A stretch of 64,000 nucleotides of DNA from JANWHQ01 sp963775275. GTDB lineage: Bacteria; Pseudomonadota; Alphaproteobacteria; Caulobacterales; Caulobacteraceae. This document shows, piece by piece, positions 25,283 to 34,274 of this stretch (positions are counted from its first letter, which is position 1; every line of letters begins with the position of its first letter). Made by a program: the position numbers and the translations under genes. Where the stretch lies: contig CAVZII010000005.1 in the NCBI GenBank assembly GCA_963775275.1, positions 1,116,001 through 1,180,000 of the forward strand, read 5' to 3'. Under the pieces are notes generated by a model that was given only the letters and a program-made list of their open reading frames with translations, searched no databases and was not told the origin of the DNA.

Positions 25283-28163
25283 CCCGCGCACAGTTCGAGC
25301 CGAAGTCCGACAGGCCCTGACGGCTGATCGAGCGCAGGTCCACCCGCGCGCCGGCCGGATCGGGCCGCACGCGCACGGCGAGGTCCGATTTGAAGCCGAG
25401 CCAGGGGTCGGACGCGGTCGCCTCCAGGCGGCCGGCGGCCTCCTGGTCGGTGAAGAGGTCGAGGCCGTCGGCGAGCACGGCGGTCCTGGCGGCGGCGTAG
25501 GCCTGGTCCGGCGAGAACGGCAGGACCAGCGTGCGCGCGCCAGGGCAGGTTTCGGCGTTCACGTCCGCGACGTGGCGGTTCATGAAGGCGCCGGCGTCGG
25601 GCGGGACGACCGGGTCGGCGAGGATGGGATTGTCGCCGGGTCCGCGCGCCTTCATCAGCGCCCGGCTGAAGACGATCGGATCGGACCAGTCCGTGGCCGC
25701 CTCGTGCACCGGCGGGAAGCGGGCGGCGTAGGCGTGGACGGCGGCGAGCCCCATGAGGGTGAGCAGCGGAACGAGGAGGCCGGCCAGCGCGGGGCGCCAC
25801 AACCGGTGGAAGCCGACGTTCAAGGCCGCCAGCGCTCCGAGGATCCCGCCGACCAGCCCGACCAGCGCGATCTTGCTCGGCCACGCCACCATCAGCTCGT
25901 GAAGGCCGTCGGTCCAATCGGCGACGCCGAGGCGCGCGGCGGCCACGCCCGAGATGATCAGAACCGGGGCGACCAGGGCGAGCGCGCAGGTCGCCGACAC
26001 GAAGATGCGCGAGGCGCTGGGCGCAGCCGGGCGGGGCCGGCTTCGGGTCCGGGCGGGCCGGTCGAAGGTCCTGGGCGCGAAAAGCGGGACGGCCGCCGGC
26101 GGCTCGTCCCGGTCGAGGGTGAGGGGCGCATCGAGCGGATGGGGCGGCGAAGGCGCGGCCTCGGCCGGCGCGGGGTCGGGCTCGGGCGGCTCCGCAGACG
26201 GCGCCGGCGGGTCCTGCTCGACGGCCGGGACCGCAGCGGCCGTCTCCTCGACGGGCGTCTGTTCGGGCTCGTCGGGCGGTGTTTCGGGCTCTGCCGGAGC
26301 CAGCCCGGCGATCGCCTCGGACGGGGCCGGCGGCGGGACGACGTCATCGGGAACGGCGAGCCCGGCGTCCGCAAGCTCGACCTCCGGCGCCGGGGTCTCG
26401 GTCTCGTCCGGCGCATAGATCACGGCCGGCGTGGCGGCGGCTTCGGCGATGGCGACAGTCGGCTGGGGCTCGACTTCGGGCGCCGCGGCGGACGGGCCGG
26501 TCGGGTCGGGCTCGTCCTCCAGCGCAGGCGCAGGCGCCGGTTCCGGCTCGGCCATGATCTCTGCCTCGGGCTCGGGCTCGGGTTCGCGCGGCGCAGGCGG
26601 AAGCAGCACAGGCTCGATCTGGCGCAGCAGGGCGCGCCGGTCCAGGCGCCCGGCCAGGTCCGTGGGGGCGGCGTCGACGAACAGCACGTCCTCGACCTCC
26701 GCCGGCCGGCCGAGACGCTCGGCCATCACCCTCAGGACATCGGCCTTGACCGGATGGGTTCCCGGCTTGCGCGCGACGACGAGGACGGGCCGGCTCGCGG
26801 CGCCCGTCCAGGGCGAATCGAGCGCCGCCGCCAGGGCCACGGAAGGGTGCTCCATCGCCGCCGCCTCGAGCGGCGCGGCCGGGACCGCCTCGCCGAGGAC
26901 ATGGACGATCTGGTCGGCCCGGCCCATCAGGCTGATGCGCCCCTCGCCGTCGATCGCGGCGAGATCGCCGGTGTCGAGAAAGCCGTCGTCGCCGAGCGCC
27001 CGCGCGCCCGGCGCATAGCCCGAGGCCGTCATCGGCCCGCGCGCCAGGAGGCGGCCCGCCGAGGCGCCGCCGCGCGCCGGGGCATGGCCCTCGGCGTCGA
27101 CGACCTTCAGCTCGAGGGCGAAAGGCGGGCGCAGCCCCGGCCGCGCGGGATCGAACACGGCCGCAAGGCCCGAGGTTTCGGCGAGGCCCCAGGCCGACTT
27201 CAGCCGCACGTCGAAGCTGGAGAGCCAGCGGCTGGCCAGGGACGTGGGACAAGGCGCGCCGGCGGCGAAGGCGCGGCGCAAGCCCTGGGGCCTCGCGCGA
27301 TCGAACCGGTAGTGCTCGTAGAGCGCGGCCAGGCCCGCGGGCGGGGCGACGATGGCCTCCGCGCCGGTCTCGTCGACGAGCGCGCGCACGGCGTCGGGGC
27401 CGGCCGCGGCGCCCGGCAGCACCAGGGCGGCGCCCGCCAGGGGCGCGGCGAAGGGCAGGCCGAAGCCGGCGGCGCGCCAGAACGGCATCAGGCTCAGCAC
27501 GGTCTCGCCGGAGATCAGGTCGTAGCCGTCCGGCCCGGCCGCCGTCATGGCCTGGAGCACCAGGGCGCGGTGGCTGAGGACGACGCCCCGGGCCGGCCCC
27601 CGCGCGCCCACGCTGTGGACGAGAGCGGCCGGCAGCGCTTCGTCGAATCCGCCCCAGCCCTCCGAAGCGCCGGCGCCCTCGATCATGGATTCGTGGTCGG
27701 CGATGACGCCAGGGCCGCCCGAGGCCCCGTCTTCGGCGCCGGACAGGGTCACGATGCGCCTCAGTTTGCAGCGGCGAAGGGCCGCCTCCAGGGGCGCGAG
27801 GAGCTCGGGATCGAGGAAGGCCGCCTTGTCGCCGAAGACGCCGAGGGCGGCTTCGAGGCTGGCGGGATCGAGGCCGGGGCTCAGCGGATGACAGACTGCG
27901 CCCATGCCCATGATCGCGTACCAGGCCTCCAGCGCCCGGGCCGAGGGCGCGGCGATGACCGCCACGAGGTCGCCCGGGCGGACGCCGTCGGCCCTGAGCG
28001 CGGCGGCGAGGCGGCGGGCGCGCACCGCGATCTCACCCCACCCGGAGCGCTCGGAGACGCCCTCCGGGCCGGGCGTGACGACGCCGGTCCCCAAGGCGCC
28101 GGCGGCGGCGTGCTCGAGCACGCGGTCGATAGTCAGCGGCCAGCTCTGCATCAGCGCCTGCAT
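25242..28163 (-). CDS. Acyl-adenylate ligase-like domain fused to membrane-anchored DUF1499
   Basis: A 973-residue protein. Residues 1-517 have the AMP-binding (acyl-CoA synthetase) fold: VHSVGARGPARGVVLSH (183-199) at the phosphate loop, WGLAETSG (325-332), and DTGD (397-400) with GRADQIVHVLGE. Two usually invariant lysines read as Arg: R192 in the phosphate loop and R506 in AGRLDRRAL, the normal catalytic Lys site. Residues about 518-712 form an acidic Pro/Glu/Ala-rich linker. Three hydrophobic helices lie at about 719-741, 764-782 and 790-812. The tail (about 815-973) matches DUF1499: CPGARTLVLPFSPDQAY, GFKSDLAVRVRP, RSISRQGLSDFGSNCARV. DUF1499 proteins usually stand alone with three helices. 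The function is unknown; the ligase part may be inactive. Confidence 0.85.
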   Translation of the reverse strand: MQALMQSWPLTIDRVLEHAAAGALGTGVVTPGPEGVSERSGWGEIAVRARRLAAALRADGVRPGDLVAVIAAPSARALEAWYAIMGMGAVCHPLSPGLDPASLEAALGVFGDKAAFLDPELLAPLEAALRRCKLRRIVTLSGAEDGASGGPGVIADHESMIEGAGASEGWGGFDEALPAALVHSVGARGPARGVVLSHRALVLQAMTAAGPDGYDLISGETVLSLMPFWRAAGFGLPFAAPLAGAALVLPGAAAGPDAVRALVDETGAEAIVAPPAGLAALYEHYRFDRARPQGLRRAFAAGAPCPTSLASRWLSSFDVRLKSAWGLAETSGLAAVFDPARPGLRPPFALELKVVDAEGHAPARGGASAGRLLARGPMTASGYAPGARALGDDGFLDTGDLAAIDGEGRISLMGRADQIVHVLGEAVPAAPLEAAAMEHPSVALAAALDSPWTGAASRPVLVVARKPGTHPVKADVLRVMAERLGRPAEVEDVLFVDAAPTDLAGRLDRRALLRQIEPVLLPPAPREPEPEPEAEIMAEPEPAPAPALEDEPDPTGPSAAAPEVEPQPTVAIAEAAATPAVIYAPDETETPAPEVELADAGLAVPDDVVPPPAPSEAIAGLAPAEPETPPDEPEQTPVEETAAAVPAVEQDPPAPSAEPPEPDPAPAEAAPSPPHPLDAPLTLDRDEPPAAVPLFAPRTFDRPARTRSRPRPAAPSASRIFVSATCALALVAPVLIISGVAAARLGVADWTDGLHELMVAWPSKIALVGLVGGILGALAALNVGFHRLWRPALAGLLVPLLTLMGLAAVHAYAARFPPVHEAATDWSDPIVFSRALMKARGPGDNPILADPVVPPDAGAFMNRHVADVNAETCPGARTLVLPFSPDQAYAAARTAVLADGLDLFTDQEAAGRLEATASDPWLGFKSDLAVRVRPDPAGARVDLRSISRQGLSDFGSNCARVTRLVAAIRTAAQ

Positions 28164-28224
28164 CGCAATGGGACTCCTGCCTCCTCCTGTGCAATTGGCG
28201 CGCCCCGCAGGGCTGCGGAACGGT

Positions 28225-28905
28225 TCAGGGATAGAGCCGGCGGACCGTCCACGGCTCGCCGGGTCCGGCGCGGGAATAGGCGAGCCGCTCGTGCAGGCGG
28301 AAGCGCCGGGCGCGCCAGAACTCCATGGTCACCGGATCCAGGCGAAAGCCCGACCAGTGCGGCGGGCGCGGCACTTCACCGATCCCGAACCTGGCCGCGT
28401 AGCGCGCCGCGGCGGCTTCCAGGGCGAGCACGCTCGGCATCGGCCGGGACTGCTGCGAGGCCCAGGCGCCGATCTGGCTGCCACGCGCGCGCGTGGCGAA
28501 ATAGGCGTCGGCCTCTTCGGGCGTGACCGGCTCGACGGGGCCGCGCACGCGCACCTGGCGGCGCAGGGATTTCCAGTGGAACAGGAGCGCAGCCCTGGGG
28601 TTGGCGGCGAGCTCCACGCCCTTGGCGCTCTCAAGGTTCGTGTAGAAGACGAAGCCGCCGTCATCGACGCCCTTGAGCAGGACGGTGCGCGCATCGGGCA
28701 GGCCGTCCTGGTCGACCGTGGCCAGCGTCATGGCGTTGGGATCGGACGGCTCCTTGCGGGCGGCCGCCTCGAACCAGTCCTCGAACAGGACGAAGGGATC
28801 GGCGCTCTCGGCGAGCGGCTCGGGCTCGGCCTCATGGGCGGCGTAGTCGGCCTCGCTGGGCGAGGGCGGGATCAGGCGCTTGGCGCGGGTCGGCCGGCGG
28901 GTCAT
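28225..28905 (-). CDS. pdxH: Pyridoxamine 5'-phosphate oxidase
   Basis: FMN-dependent oxidase making pyridoxal 5'-phosphate in the salvage and DXP-dependent vitamin B6 pathways. From the chosen ATG at 28905 it has 226 residues. Family motifs are DPFVLFEDWFEAA, PNAMTLATVDQDGLPDARTVLLKG, the FMN-binding FVFYTNLESAKG, and ALLFHWKSLRRQVRVRG. It ends in RLHERLAYSR...WTVRRLYP, the classical PdxH end. An ATG at 28923 is also possible; neither has a strong ribosome-binding site. Divergent from the DnaJ-like gene across about 90 bases. Confidence 0.96.
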   Translation of the reverse strand: MTRRPTRAKRLIPPSPSEADYAAHEAEPEPLAESADPFVLFEDWFEAAARKEPSDPNAMTLATVDQDGLPDARTVLLKGVDDGGFVFYTNLESAKGVELAANPRAALLFHWKSLRRQVRVRGPVEPVTPEEADAYFATRARGSQIGAWASQQSRPMPSVLALEAAAARYAARFGIGEVPRPPHWSGFRLDPVTMEFWRARRFRLHERLAYSRAGPGEPWTVRRLYP

Positions 28906-28996
28906 GGGGCGGTTATAGCGCATGACGGCGATCCGTCGTGATTGCGCCGCGCGCAGGCTTAACCGGGCATTGACCGTGATCTGACAGGATCGCGGG

Positions 28997-29767
28997 ATGC
29001 GGGGACCCGGCGGGGCCATGACCGCAGGTCAGGCGCGCCAGCTCCTGGGCCTGCCTTTGGGCGCAAGCGCCGAGGCGCTGACCCGCGCCTATCGCGTCGC
29101 CGTGAAGGCGGTCCATCCCGACAACGGCGGCGACGGCGAACGGCTTCGGCAGGTGGTCGAGGCGCACCGCGTGCTGCAGACCCTGGCCCAGGCCCGGCTC
29201 GCCTTCGCTCTGACGCGCCGGCGCCCGGCGGCCGAGGCCGCGCCGCGCTCAGCGCCCGAGCCGGCGAACGTCCGTCCCGCCCAGCCTGTGCGCCTGAGGC
29301 TCCAGATCAGCATCGCCGAGGCGGTGCTCGGCGGGACGCGGCGGGTCGAGGCGGCGGCGGGACGCCAGCTCGAGCTGACGCTGCCCGCGGGGCTGGGCCC
29401 GGGCGAAGTGCTGCGGCTGAGGGGCGCGGGCGGCGCCGGCCTGGACGTGCTGGTGACGATCGGCGTCGCGGTCGAGCCCGGCCTGCAGCTTCGGGGACGA
29501 TCCTTGTGGCTCGAGCTCGCCGCGCCCAAGGCGGCGCTGAAGGGCGGCGAGCGCGTTGAGATCGAGACCCCGCGAGGCCGGCGGGCCTTCCTGGTGCCCA
29601 AGGCGGCGGAAGGCGGCGGCGTGGTGCGGCTCAAGGGCGAGGGCCTGCCGGCCCGCGGCGCCCATCCGGCCGGGGACCTGATCGTGCGTCTGACGCCCGA
29701 GGCCGAGGGCGACACGCGGCTGAGCCGGCGCCTGCTGCGCCGCTTCTCGGCGCGCTGGGCGGCGTAA
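28997..29767 (+). CDS. DnaJ-domain co-chaperone-like protein (CbpA/DnaJ C-terminal)
   Basis: A 256-residue protein. Residues about 9-65 form a J domain with the essential HPD motif (KAVHPDNGGD), which stimulates the ATPase of DnaK. There is no Gly/Phe-rich region of normal size and no zinc finger. After an Ala/Pro linker, two DnaJ C-terminal substrate-binding beta domains follow (RLRLQISIAEAVLGGTRRV..., then LKGGERVEIETPRG and VVRLKGEGLPARG). This is a class II-like, shortened J protein. A start at 29018 is also possible. Confidence 0.88.
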   Translation: MRGPGGAMTAGQARQLLGLPLGASAEALTRAYRVAVKAVHPDNGGDGERLRQVVEAHRVLQTLAQARLAFALTRRRPAAEAAPRSAPEPANVRPAQPVRLRLQISIAEAVLGGTRRVEAAAGRQLELTLPAGLGPGEVLRLRGAGGAGLDVLVTIGVAVEPGLQLRGRSLWLELAAPKAALKGGERVEIETPRGRRAFLVPKAAEGGGVVRLKGEGLPARGAHPAGDLIVRLTPEAEGDTRLSRRLLRRFSARWAA

Positions 29768-29837
29768 CCGCCGCGTTTGTCGCGTTCGAACCTTCAGGCT
29801 AAAGCATGCCCGCCAACACAAGGCCGTCTCTGGCGAA

Positions 29838-29972
29838 CCTTCTCCCCTTGCGGGAGAACGTGGCCGCGAAGCGGCCGGATGAGGGGTTGAAGACCCTTTC
29901 CGGCTGACCCGGCGAGACCCCTCACCCGGCGGGCGTCCGCCCGCCACCCTCTCCCGCAGGGGGAGAGGGTTC
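29838..29972. repeat. Long palindromic repeat of the CTTCTCCC family, copy 1
   Basis: An imperfect inverted repeat of about 135 bases. Left arm: CTTCTCCCCTTGCGGGAGAA, then GTGGCCGCGAAGCGGCC and GATGAGGGG. Right arm: CCCCTCACCCGGC, then GCCACCCTCTCCCGCAGGGG and GAGAGGG. The copy at 50866-51003 has the same plan. It lies between the DnaJ-like gene and aroC and may act as a bidirectional terminator. Confidence 0.8.
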
Positions 29973-30001
29973 ATTGAAAGGCGCCGGCCGGCTCTCCTCG
30001 C

Positions 30002-31120
30002 ATGTCGCACAACAGCTTCGGACATCTGTTCCGCGTCACCACCTGGGGCGAGAGCCACGGGCCGGCGCTGGGCTGCGTGGTGGACGGCTGCCCACCGGGA
30101 CTGCGGCTCGATGAAGGCGACATCCAGACCTGGCTCGACCGGCGCCGGCCGGGGACCAGCCGCTTCGTCACCCAGAGGCGCGAGCCGGACCAGGTGAGGA
30201 TCCTGTCCGGCGTCTTCGCCGACGAGCGCACGGGCGGACAGGTGACCACCGGGACCCCGATCAGCCTGATGATCGAGAACGTCGACCAGCGCTCGCGCGA
30301 CTATGCCGACATCGCGACCTCGTTCCGGCCGGGGCACGCGGACTGGCCCTACTTCGCCAAGTACGGCGTCAGGGACTATCGCGGCTCGGGCCGCGCCTCG
30401 GCGCGCGAGACCGCCGCGCGGGTGGCGGCCGGGGCGGTGGCGAGGAAGGTGCTGGGCGAGGGCGTGCGCATCCGCGCGGCCCTGGTCCAGATCGGCCCGC
30501 ACGCGATCGACCGCGGGGCCTGGGACTGGGACGCGACCGAGGCCAACCCCTTCTGGTGTCCGGACGCCAAGGCCGCGGCCCTGTGGGAGACCTACCTCGA
30601 CGAGATCCGCAAGGACCTGACCTCGGTGGGTGCGGTGGTGGAGGTGTGGGCCGAGGACGTTCCCCCCGGCTGGGGCGCGCCGATCTACGGCAAGCTCGAC
30701 GCCGAGCTGGCGGCGGCCCTGATGTCGATCAACGCCGCCAAGGGCGTGGAGATCGGCGACGGCTTCGCCGCGGCGGCCGGGACCGGCGGCGCGGACGAGA
30801 TGAGGATGGGGCCCGACGGGCCGCTGTTCCTGTCCAACCATGCGGGCGGGGTGCTGGGCGGAATCTCCACCGGCCAGGCCATCGTGGCGCGCGTGGCGTT
30901 CAAGCCGACCTCCTCGGTGCCGACGCCGCGACGCTCGCTGAACGAGGCGGGTGATCAGATCGAGGTGAAGACCCTCGGCCGGCACGACCCATGCGTCGCC
31001 GTGCGCGCCGCGCCCGTGGTCGAAGCGATGACCGCCTGCGTCCTGGCGGACGCGTTCCTCCGCCACCGCGCCCAGACCGGCGGCGGGGCGTTCAGGCCGG
31101 GACGGGAGGGCCGAGGCTGA
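30002..31120 (+). CDS. aroC: Chorismate synthase
   Basis: A 372-residue enzyme of the shikimate pathway. It converts 5-enolpyruvylshikimate-3-phosphate to chorismate using reduced FMN. The three family signatures are visible: GHLFRVTTWGESHGPALGC at the N-terminus, then YRGSGRASARETAARVAAGA, and HDPCVAVRAAPVVEAMTA near the C-terminus. The residues HADWPYFAKYG and the SNHAGGVLGGISTGQ loop are also conserved. It appears to be a single-gene unit following a palindromic repeat. Confidence 0.97.
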   Translation: MSHNSFGHLFRVTTWGESHGPALGCVVDGCPPGLRLDEGDIQTWLDRRRPGTSRFVTQRREPDQVRILSGVFADERTGGQVTTGTPISLMIENVDQRSRDYADIATSFRPGHADWPYFAKYGVRDYRGSGRASARETAARVAAGAVARKVLGEGVRIRAALVQIGPHAIDRGAWDWDATEANPFWCPDAKAAALWETYLDEIRKDLTSVGAVVEVWAEDVPPGWGAPIYGKLDAELAAALMSINAAKGVEIGDGFAAAAGTGGADEMRMGPDGPLFLSNHAGGVLGGISTGQAIVARVAFKPTSSVPTPRRSLNEAGDQIEVKTLGRHDPCVAVRAAPVVEAMTACVLADAFLRHRAQTGGGAFRPGREGRG

Positions 31121-31169
31121 GGCAAGGGCTGCGCCTTCGGCCACAGCTCCCGAGGCGCTCTCTCCTGCC

Positions 31170-31264
31170 GTCGTCCTCCCGGAAGCCGCGCAGCGGCTAT
31201 CCGGGATCCGGGCGGGACCTGGAGGGGATCCCGGCTCTCGCCTGACGGCTCGGCCGGAATGACC
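31170..31264. repeat. GTCGTCCTCCCGG-type palindromic repeat
   Basis: An imperfect inverted repeat between aroC and serA, which converge on it. The left arm has CGTCGTCCTCCCGG, GCCGCGCAGCGGC and CCGGGATCCGG; the right arm has GGATCCCGGCTCTCGC and CGGCCGGAATGAC. It looks like the dispersed repeats common in alphaproteobacteria. I see only one copy here. Confidence 0.6.
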
Positions 31265-31296
31265 TTGCCTTTCGGGGGGCCTCGTGACCTGGGACG

Positions 31297-32949
31297 TTAC
31301 GCCGGCACTGGCGCGGCGGGCGCCGGGTCGGCCTCGGCCGGCTTGGGCCGCGCGGCGCCGGCTGGCGACAGGGGGTCGAACCGGAGCAGCCGCACCTCCT
31401 TGACGTTGGGCAGCCCCTTGACCTTGTCGATCAGCGCTCCGTCCGGCGGGGCGTCCACGCCCACCAGCGCGATGGCGTCATCGCCCGAGCCCCGGCGGCC
31501 CAGATAGAAGGTCGAGATGTTGATGCCCGCGTCGCCGAAGACGGCGCCCATGCGCCCGATGAAGCCCGGCCGGTCCCAGTTGTTGACGTAGAGCATGTCC
31601 GGGCAGAAGGGCGCGTCCAGGTCCATGCCGTTGATCTGGACGATGCGCGGGACGCCGCCGATCACCGTGCCGGCCAAGTCCACCTTGCCGCCGTTGAAGG
31701 CGACCTCGATGCGCATCAGGCTGTCGTAGGTGGGCGAGAGCTCCTGCCGGAACTCGGTGACGGTGATCCCGCGCGCCTTGGCGATGGCGGGGGCCGAGAC
31801 GATGTTCACCTCCTGCAGCATGGGCCTGAGGATCCCGGCGAGCGCCGCGGAGGTGAGCGGACGTACGTTCACGCGGGCGAGGTCGCCCTCGTAGACGATC
31901 TCCACCGACTTCAGGCCCTGGTCGATCATCTGGCCGGCGAAGGCGCCGATCCGCTCGGCGAGCGCGATGTAGGGGCGAAGCTTGGGCGCCTCGTCGGCGG
32001 TGATGGAGGGGCTGTTCAAGGCGTTGGAGACCGCGCCGGTGAGCAGGAAATCCGAGATCTGCTCAGCCACCTGCAGGGCGACGTTCTCCTGGGCCTCGAG
32101 GGTGGAGGCGCCCAGGTGCGGGGTGGCGATGAAGTTGCGCGCGCCGAACAGGACGTTCTCCTTGGCCGGCTCGGTGGTGAAGACGTCGAAGGCGGCGCCG
32201 CCGACATGCCCGGCCTCGAGGAAGTCGCGCAGGGCCTCTTCGTCCACCAGGCCGCCGCGGGCGCAGTTGACGATCAGCACGCCCTTCCTGGTCTTGGCCA
32301 GGGCCTCGCGCGAGAGGATGTTGCGGGTCTTGTCGGTCAGCGGCGTGTGCAGGGAGATGATGTCCGCCCGCGCCAGGAGCTCGGCGAGCTCGACCTTCTC
32401 CACGCCGATCTCCACGGCCCGCTCGGCCGAGAGGAAGGGGTCGTAGGCGATCACCTTCATCTTCAGGCCGTTGGCGCGGTCGGCGACGATGGAGCCGATG
32501 TTGCCACAGCCGATGATCCCGAGGGTCTTGGCGTAGAGCTCCACGCCCATGAAGCGGTTCTTCTCCCACTTGCCGGCCTGGGTGGACTGGTCGGCCCGGG
32601 GGACCTGGCGGGCGAGCGCGAACATCATGGCGATGGCGTGCTCGGCGGTGGTGATGGAGTTGCCGAAGGGCGTGTTCATCACCACCACGCCGGCCTGGGT
32701 GGCGGCGGGGACGTCGATGTTGTCGACGCCGATGCCGGCGCGTCCGACGACCTTGAGGTTGGCCGCCCTGGCGATGACGTCCTTGTCGATCTTGGTGGCC
32801 GAGCGGACGGCGACGCCGTCGTAGCGGTCGATGATCTCGAGCAGCTCGGGCTTGGAGAGCCCGGTCAGGGTGTCGGTCTCGACGCCGCGCTCCTCGAAGA
32901 TGCGGACGGCGGCGGGGGAAAGCTTGTCGGCGATCAGTACGCGGGGCAT
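31297..32949 (-). CDS. serA: D-3-phosphoglycerate dehydrogenase
   Basis: A 550-residue enzyme for the first committed step of serine synthesis (3-phosphoglycerate to 3-phosphohydroxypyruvate, with NAD). From MPRVLIADKLSP at 32949 it has the substrate-binding domain, then the Rossmann domain with GIIGCGNIGSIVA, the RGGLVDEEAL signature and catalytic His in TPHLGAST. An intervening (ASB) domain and a C-terminal ACT-type domain (YVNNWDRPGFIGRMGAVFG) follow. This is the long, regulated form; the ACT domain usually gives feedback control by serine. The tail after residue about 525 is an Ala/Pro extension. It lies downstream of serC in the same orientation, separated by a palindromic repeat. Confidence 0.96.
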   Translation of the reverse strand: MPRVLIADKLSPAAVRIFEERGVETDTLTGLSKPELLEIIDRYDGVAVRSATKIDKDVIARAANLKVVGRAGIGVDNIDVPAATQAGVVVMNTPFGNSITTAEHAIAMMFALARQVPRADQSTQAGKWEKNRFMGVELYAKTLGIIGCGNIGSIVADRANGLKMKVIAYDPFLSAERAVEIGVEKVELAELLARADIISLHTPLTDKTRNILSREALAKTRKGVLIVNCARGGLVDEEALRDFLEAGHVGGAAFDVFTTEPAKENVLFGARNFIATPHLGASTLEAQENVALQVAEQISDFLLTGAVSNALNSPSITADEAPKLRPYIALAERIGAFAGQMIDQGLKSVEIVYEGDLARVNVRPLTSAALAGILRPMLQEVNIVSAPAIAKARGITVTEFRQELSPTYDSLMRIEVAFNGGKVDLAGTVIGGVPRIVQINGMDLDAPFCPDMLYVNNWDRPGFIGRMGAVFGDAGINISTFYLGRRGSGDDAIALVGVDAPPDGALIDKVKGLPNVKEVRLLRFDPLSPAGAARPKPAEADPAPAAPVPA

Positions 32950-32968
32950 GGCGATATGTCCTGAGGCT

Positions 32969-33084
32969 GGAAGCCCCCTTCGTCGCCCTTCGGGCGACAC
33001 TTCCCCCAAAGGGGGAAGATCTACGGCTGCAGATGCTCCCCCTCTGGGGGAGCTGGCGGCCCGAAGGGCTGACTGAGGGGGCCT
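32969..33084. repeat. CCCCCTTCGTCGCCC-type palindromic repeat, copy 1
   Basis: A compound palindrome between serC and serA. It contains CGTCGCCCTTCGGGCGACAC, TTCCCCCAAAGGGGGAA, CTCCCCCTCTGGGGGAG and GGCGGCCCGAAGGGCTG, bounded by CCCCCTT and GAGGGGGCC. The copy at 63550-63671 shares these blocks. It occupies almost the whole serC-serA gap, so it would be transcribed with both genes. Confidence 0.8.
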
Positions 33085-33094
33085 CGCGAGGGCG

Positions 33095-34274
33095 TTAGGC
33101 GGCTTCGGTGAGCTCGGCGACGGTCTCGGCGAAGGACCAGTCGAGCCAGGGCAGCAGCGCCTCGACGTCGGAGGTCTCGATCGTGGCGCCGCACCAGATC
33201 CGAAGCCCGCCGGGCGCATCGCGGTAGGCGTTGCAGTCCAGCGCCACCCCCTCGCGCTCGAGCCGGCCGTAAAGCTTGCCGGCGAACTCCTTCTGGGCCT
33301 CGGCCGAAAGCCGGGTCACGCGAGGATCGGCGAACTTCAGGCACACGCCGGTGTTGGAGCGGGTGTTCGGATCCTCGGCGAGGAAGTCGATCCAGGCCGT
33401 CTTCTCGACCCAGGCCGAAAGCGCCGCGGTGTTGGCGTTGGAGCGGCGCTTCAGCTCGGCCAGACCCCCGATGGAGGCGGCCCACTTCAGGGTGTCGATG
33501 TAGTCCTCCACGCAGAGCATGGAGGGGGTGTTGATCGTGTTGCCCTCGAAGATCGAGCGGTCGAGCTTGCCCGGCTGCTTGGTCATCCGGAAGAGCTTGG
33601 GCAGGCCCCAGGCGGGCGTGTAGCCCTCGAGCCGGGCGACCGCGCGGGGCGACAGGATCAGCATGCCGTGGGCGGCCTCGCCCCCCATCACCTTCTGCCA
33701 GGAGTAGGTGACGACATCGAGCTTGTCCCACTCGAGATCCTGGGCGAAGGCGGCGGAGGTGGCGTCGCAGATGACGATCCCTTCGCGGTCCTTGGAGATG
33801 AAGTCGGCGTTCGGCACGCGCACGCCCGAGGTCGTGCCGTTCCAGGCGAACACCAGGTCGGCGTCGGGGCGGACCTTGGAGAGATCGGGAAGCTGGCCGA
33901 AGGGCGCGACCAGGGCCTCGGCGCCGGGCAGCTTGAGCTGCTGGACGATGTCGGTGACCCAGTCCTTGGAGAAGCTCTCCCAGGCCGCGACCTGGACCGG
34001 GCGCGGGCCCAGCATGGACCACATGGCCATCTCGACCGCCCCGGTGTCGGAGGCGGGCACGATGCCGATCAGGAAGTCCTCGGGGACCTCCAGCACCTGG
34101 CGCGTGCGGTCGATCGCCTCCTTGAGGCGGGCCTTGACGGCGCCGGAGCGGTGATTGCGCCCGAGGAGCGCGCCCCTGAGGTTGTCGAAGTCCCAACCGG
34201 GACGCTTGGCGCAGGGGCCGGAGGAAAAATTCAGGACGCGCCGGCCGCATGGCCGGCTTGGCGGTGCTGCTCAT
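33095..34274 (-). CDS. serC: Phosphoserine aminotransferase with apparent N-terminal frameshift
   Basis: PLP-dependent enzyme turning 3-phosphohydroxypyruvate into phosphoserine (and serving vitamin B6 synthesis). The start MSSTAKPAMRPARPEF at 34274 has a GGGAG 6 bases upstream. After PEF the frame breaks: the T-run at 34225-34229 (minus strand) has five bases, and with four the protein continues SSGPCAKRPGWDFDNLRGAL and then joins the long frame ending at 33095. That part has the PLP-lysine motif VTYSWQKVMGGEAAHG and GNTINTPSML. The first in-frame internal ATG (34096) would lose about 55 essential residues. As serC is needed for serine synthesis and everything else is intact, an assembly error is more likely than gene loss. 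Confidence 0.88.

Noticed and set aside
25572..28526. Very long open frame on the plus strand opposite the ligase/DUF1499 gene
   Set aside because: It is a GC-rich mirror of the real gene, with Arg/Gly-rich low-complexity translation and no recognisable motif.
29838..29972. Possible CRISPR-like repeat
   Set aside because: It is one inverted repeat with no direct repeats or regular spacers.
34222..34234. Possible programmed -1 frameshift site (T-TTT-TTC type) in serC
   Set aside because: Restoring the serC frame needs +1, not -1, and a single surplus base in the homopolymer explains it better.
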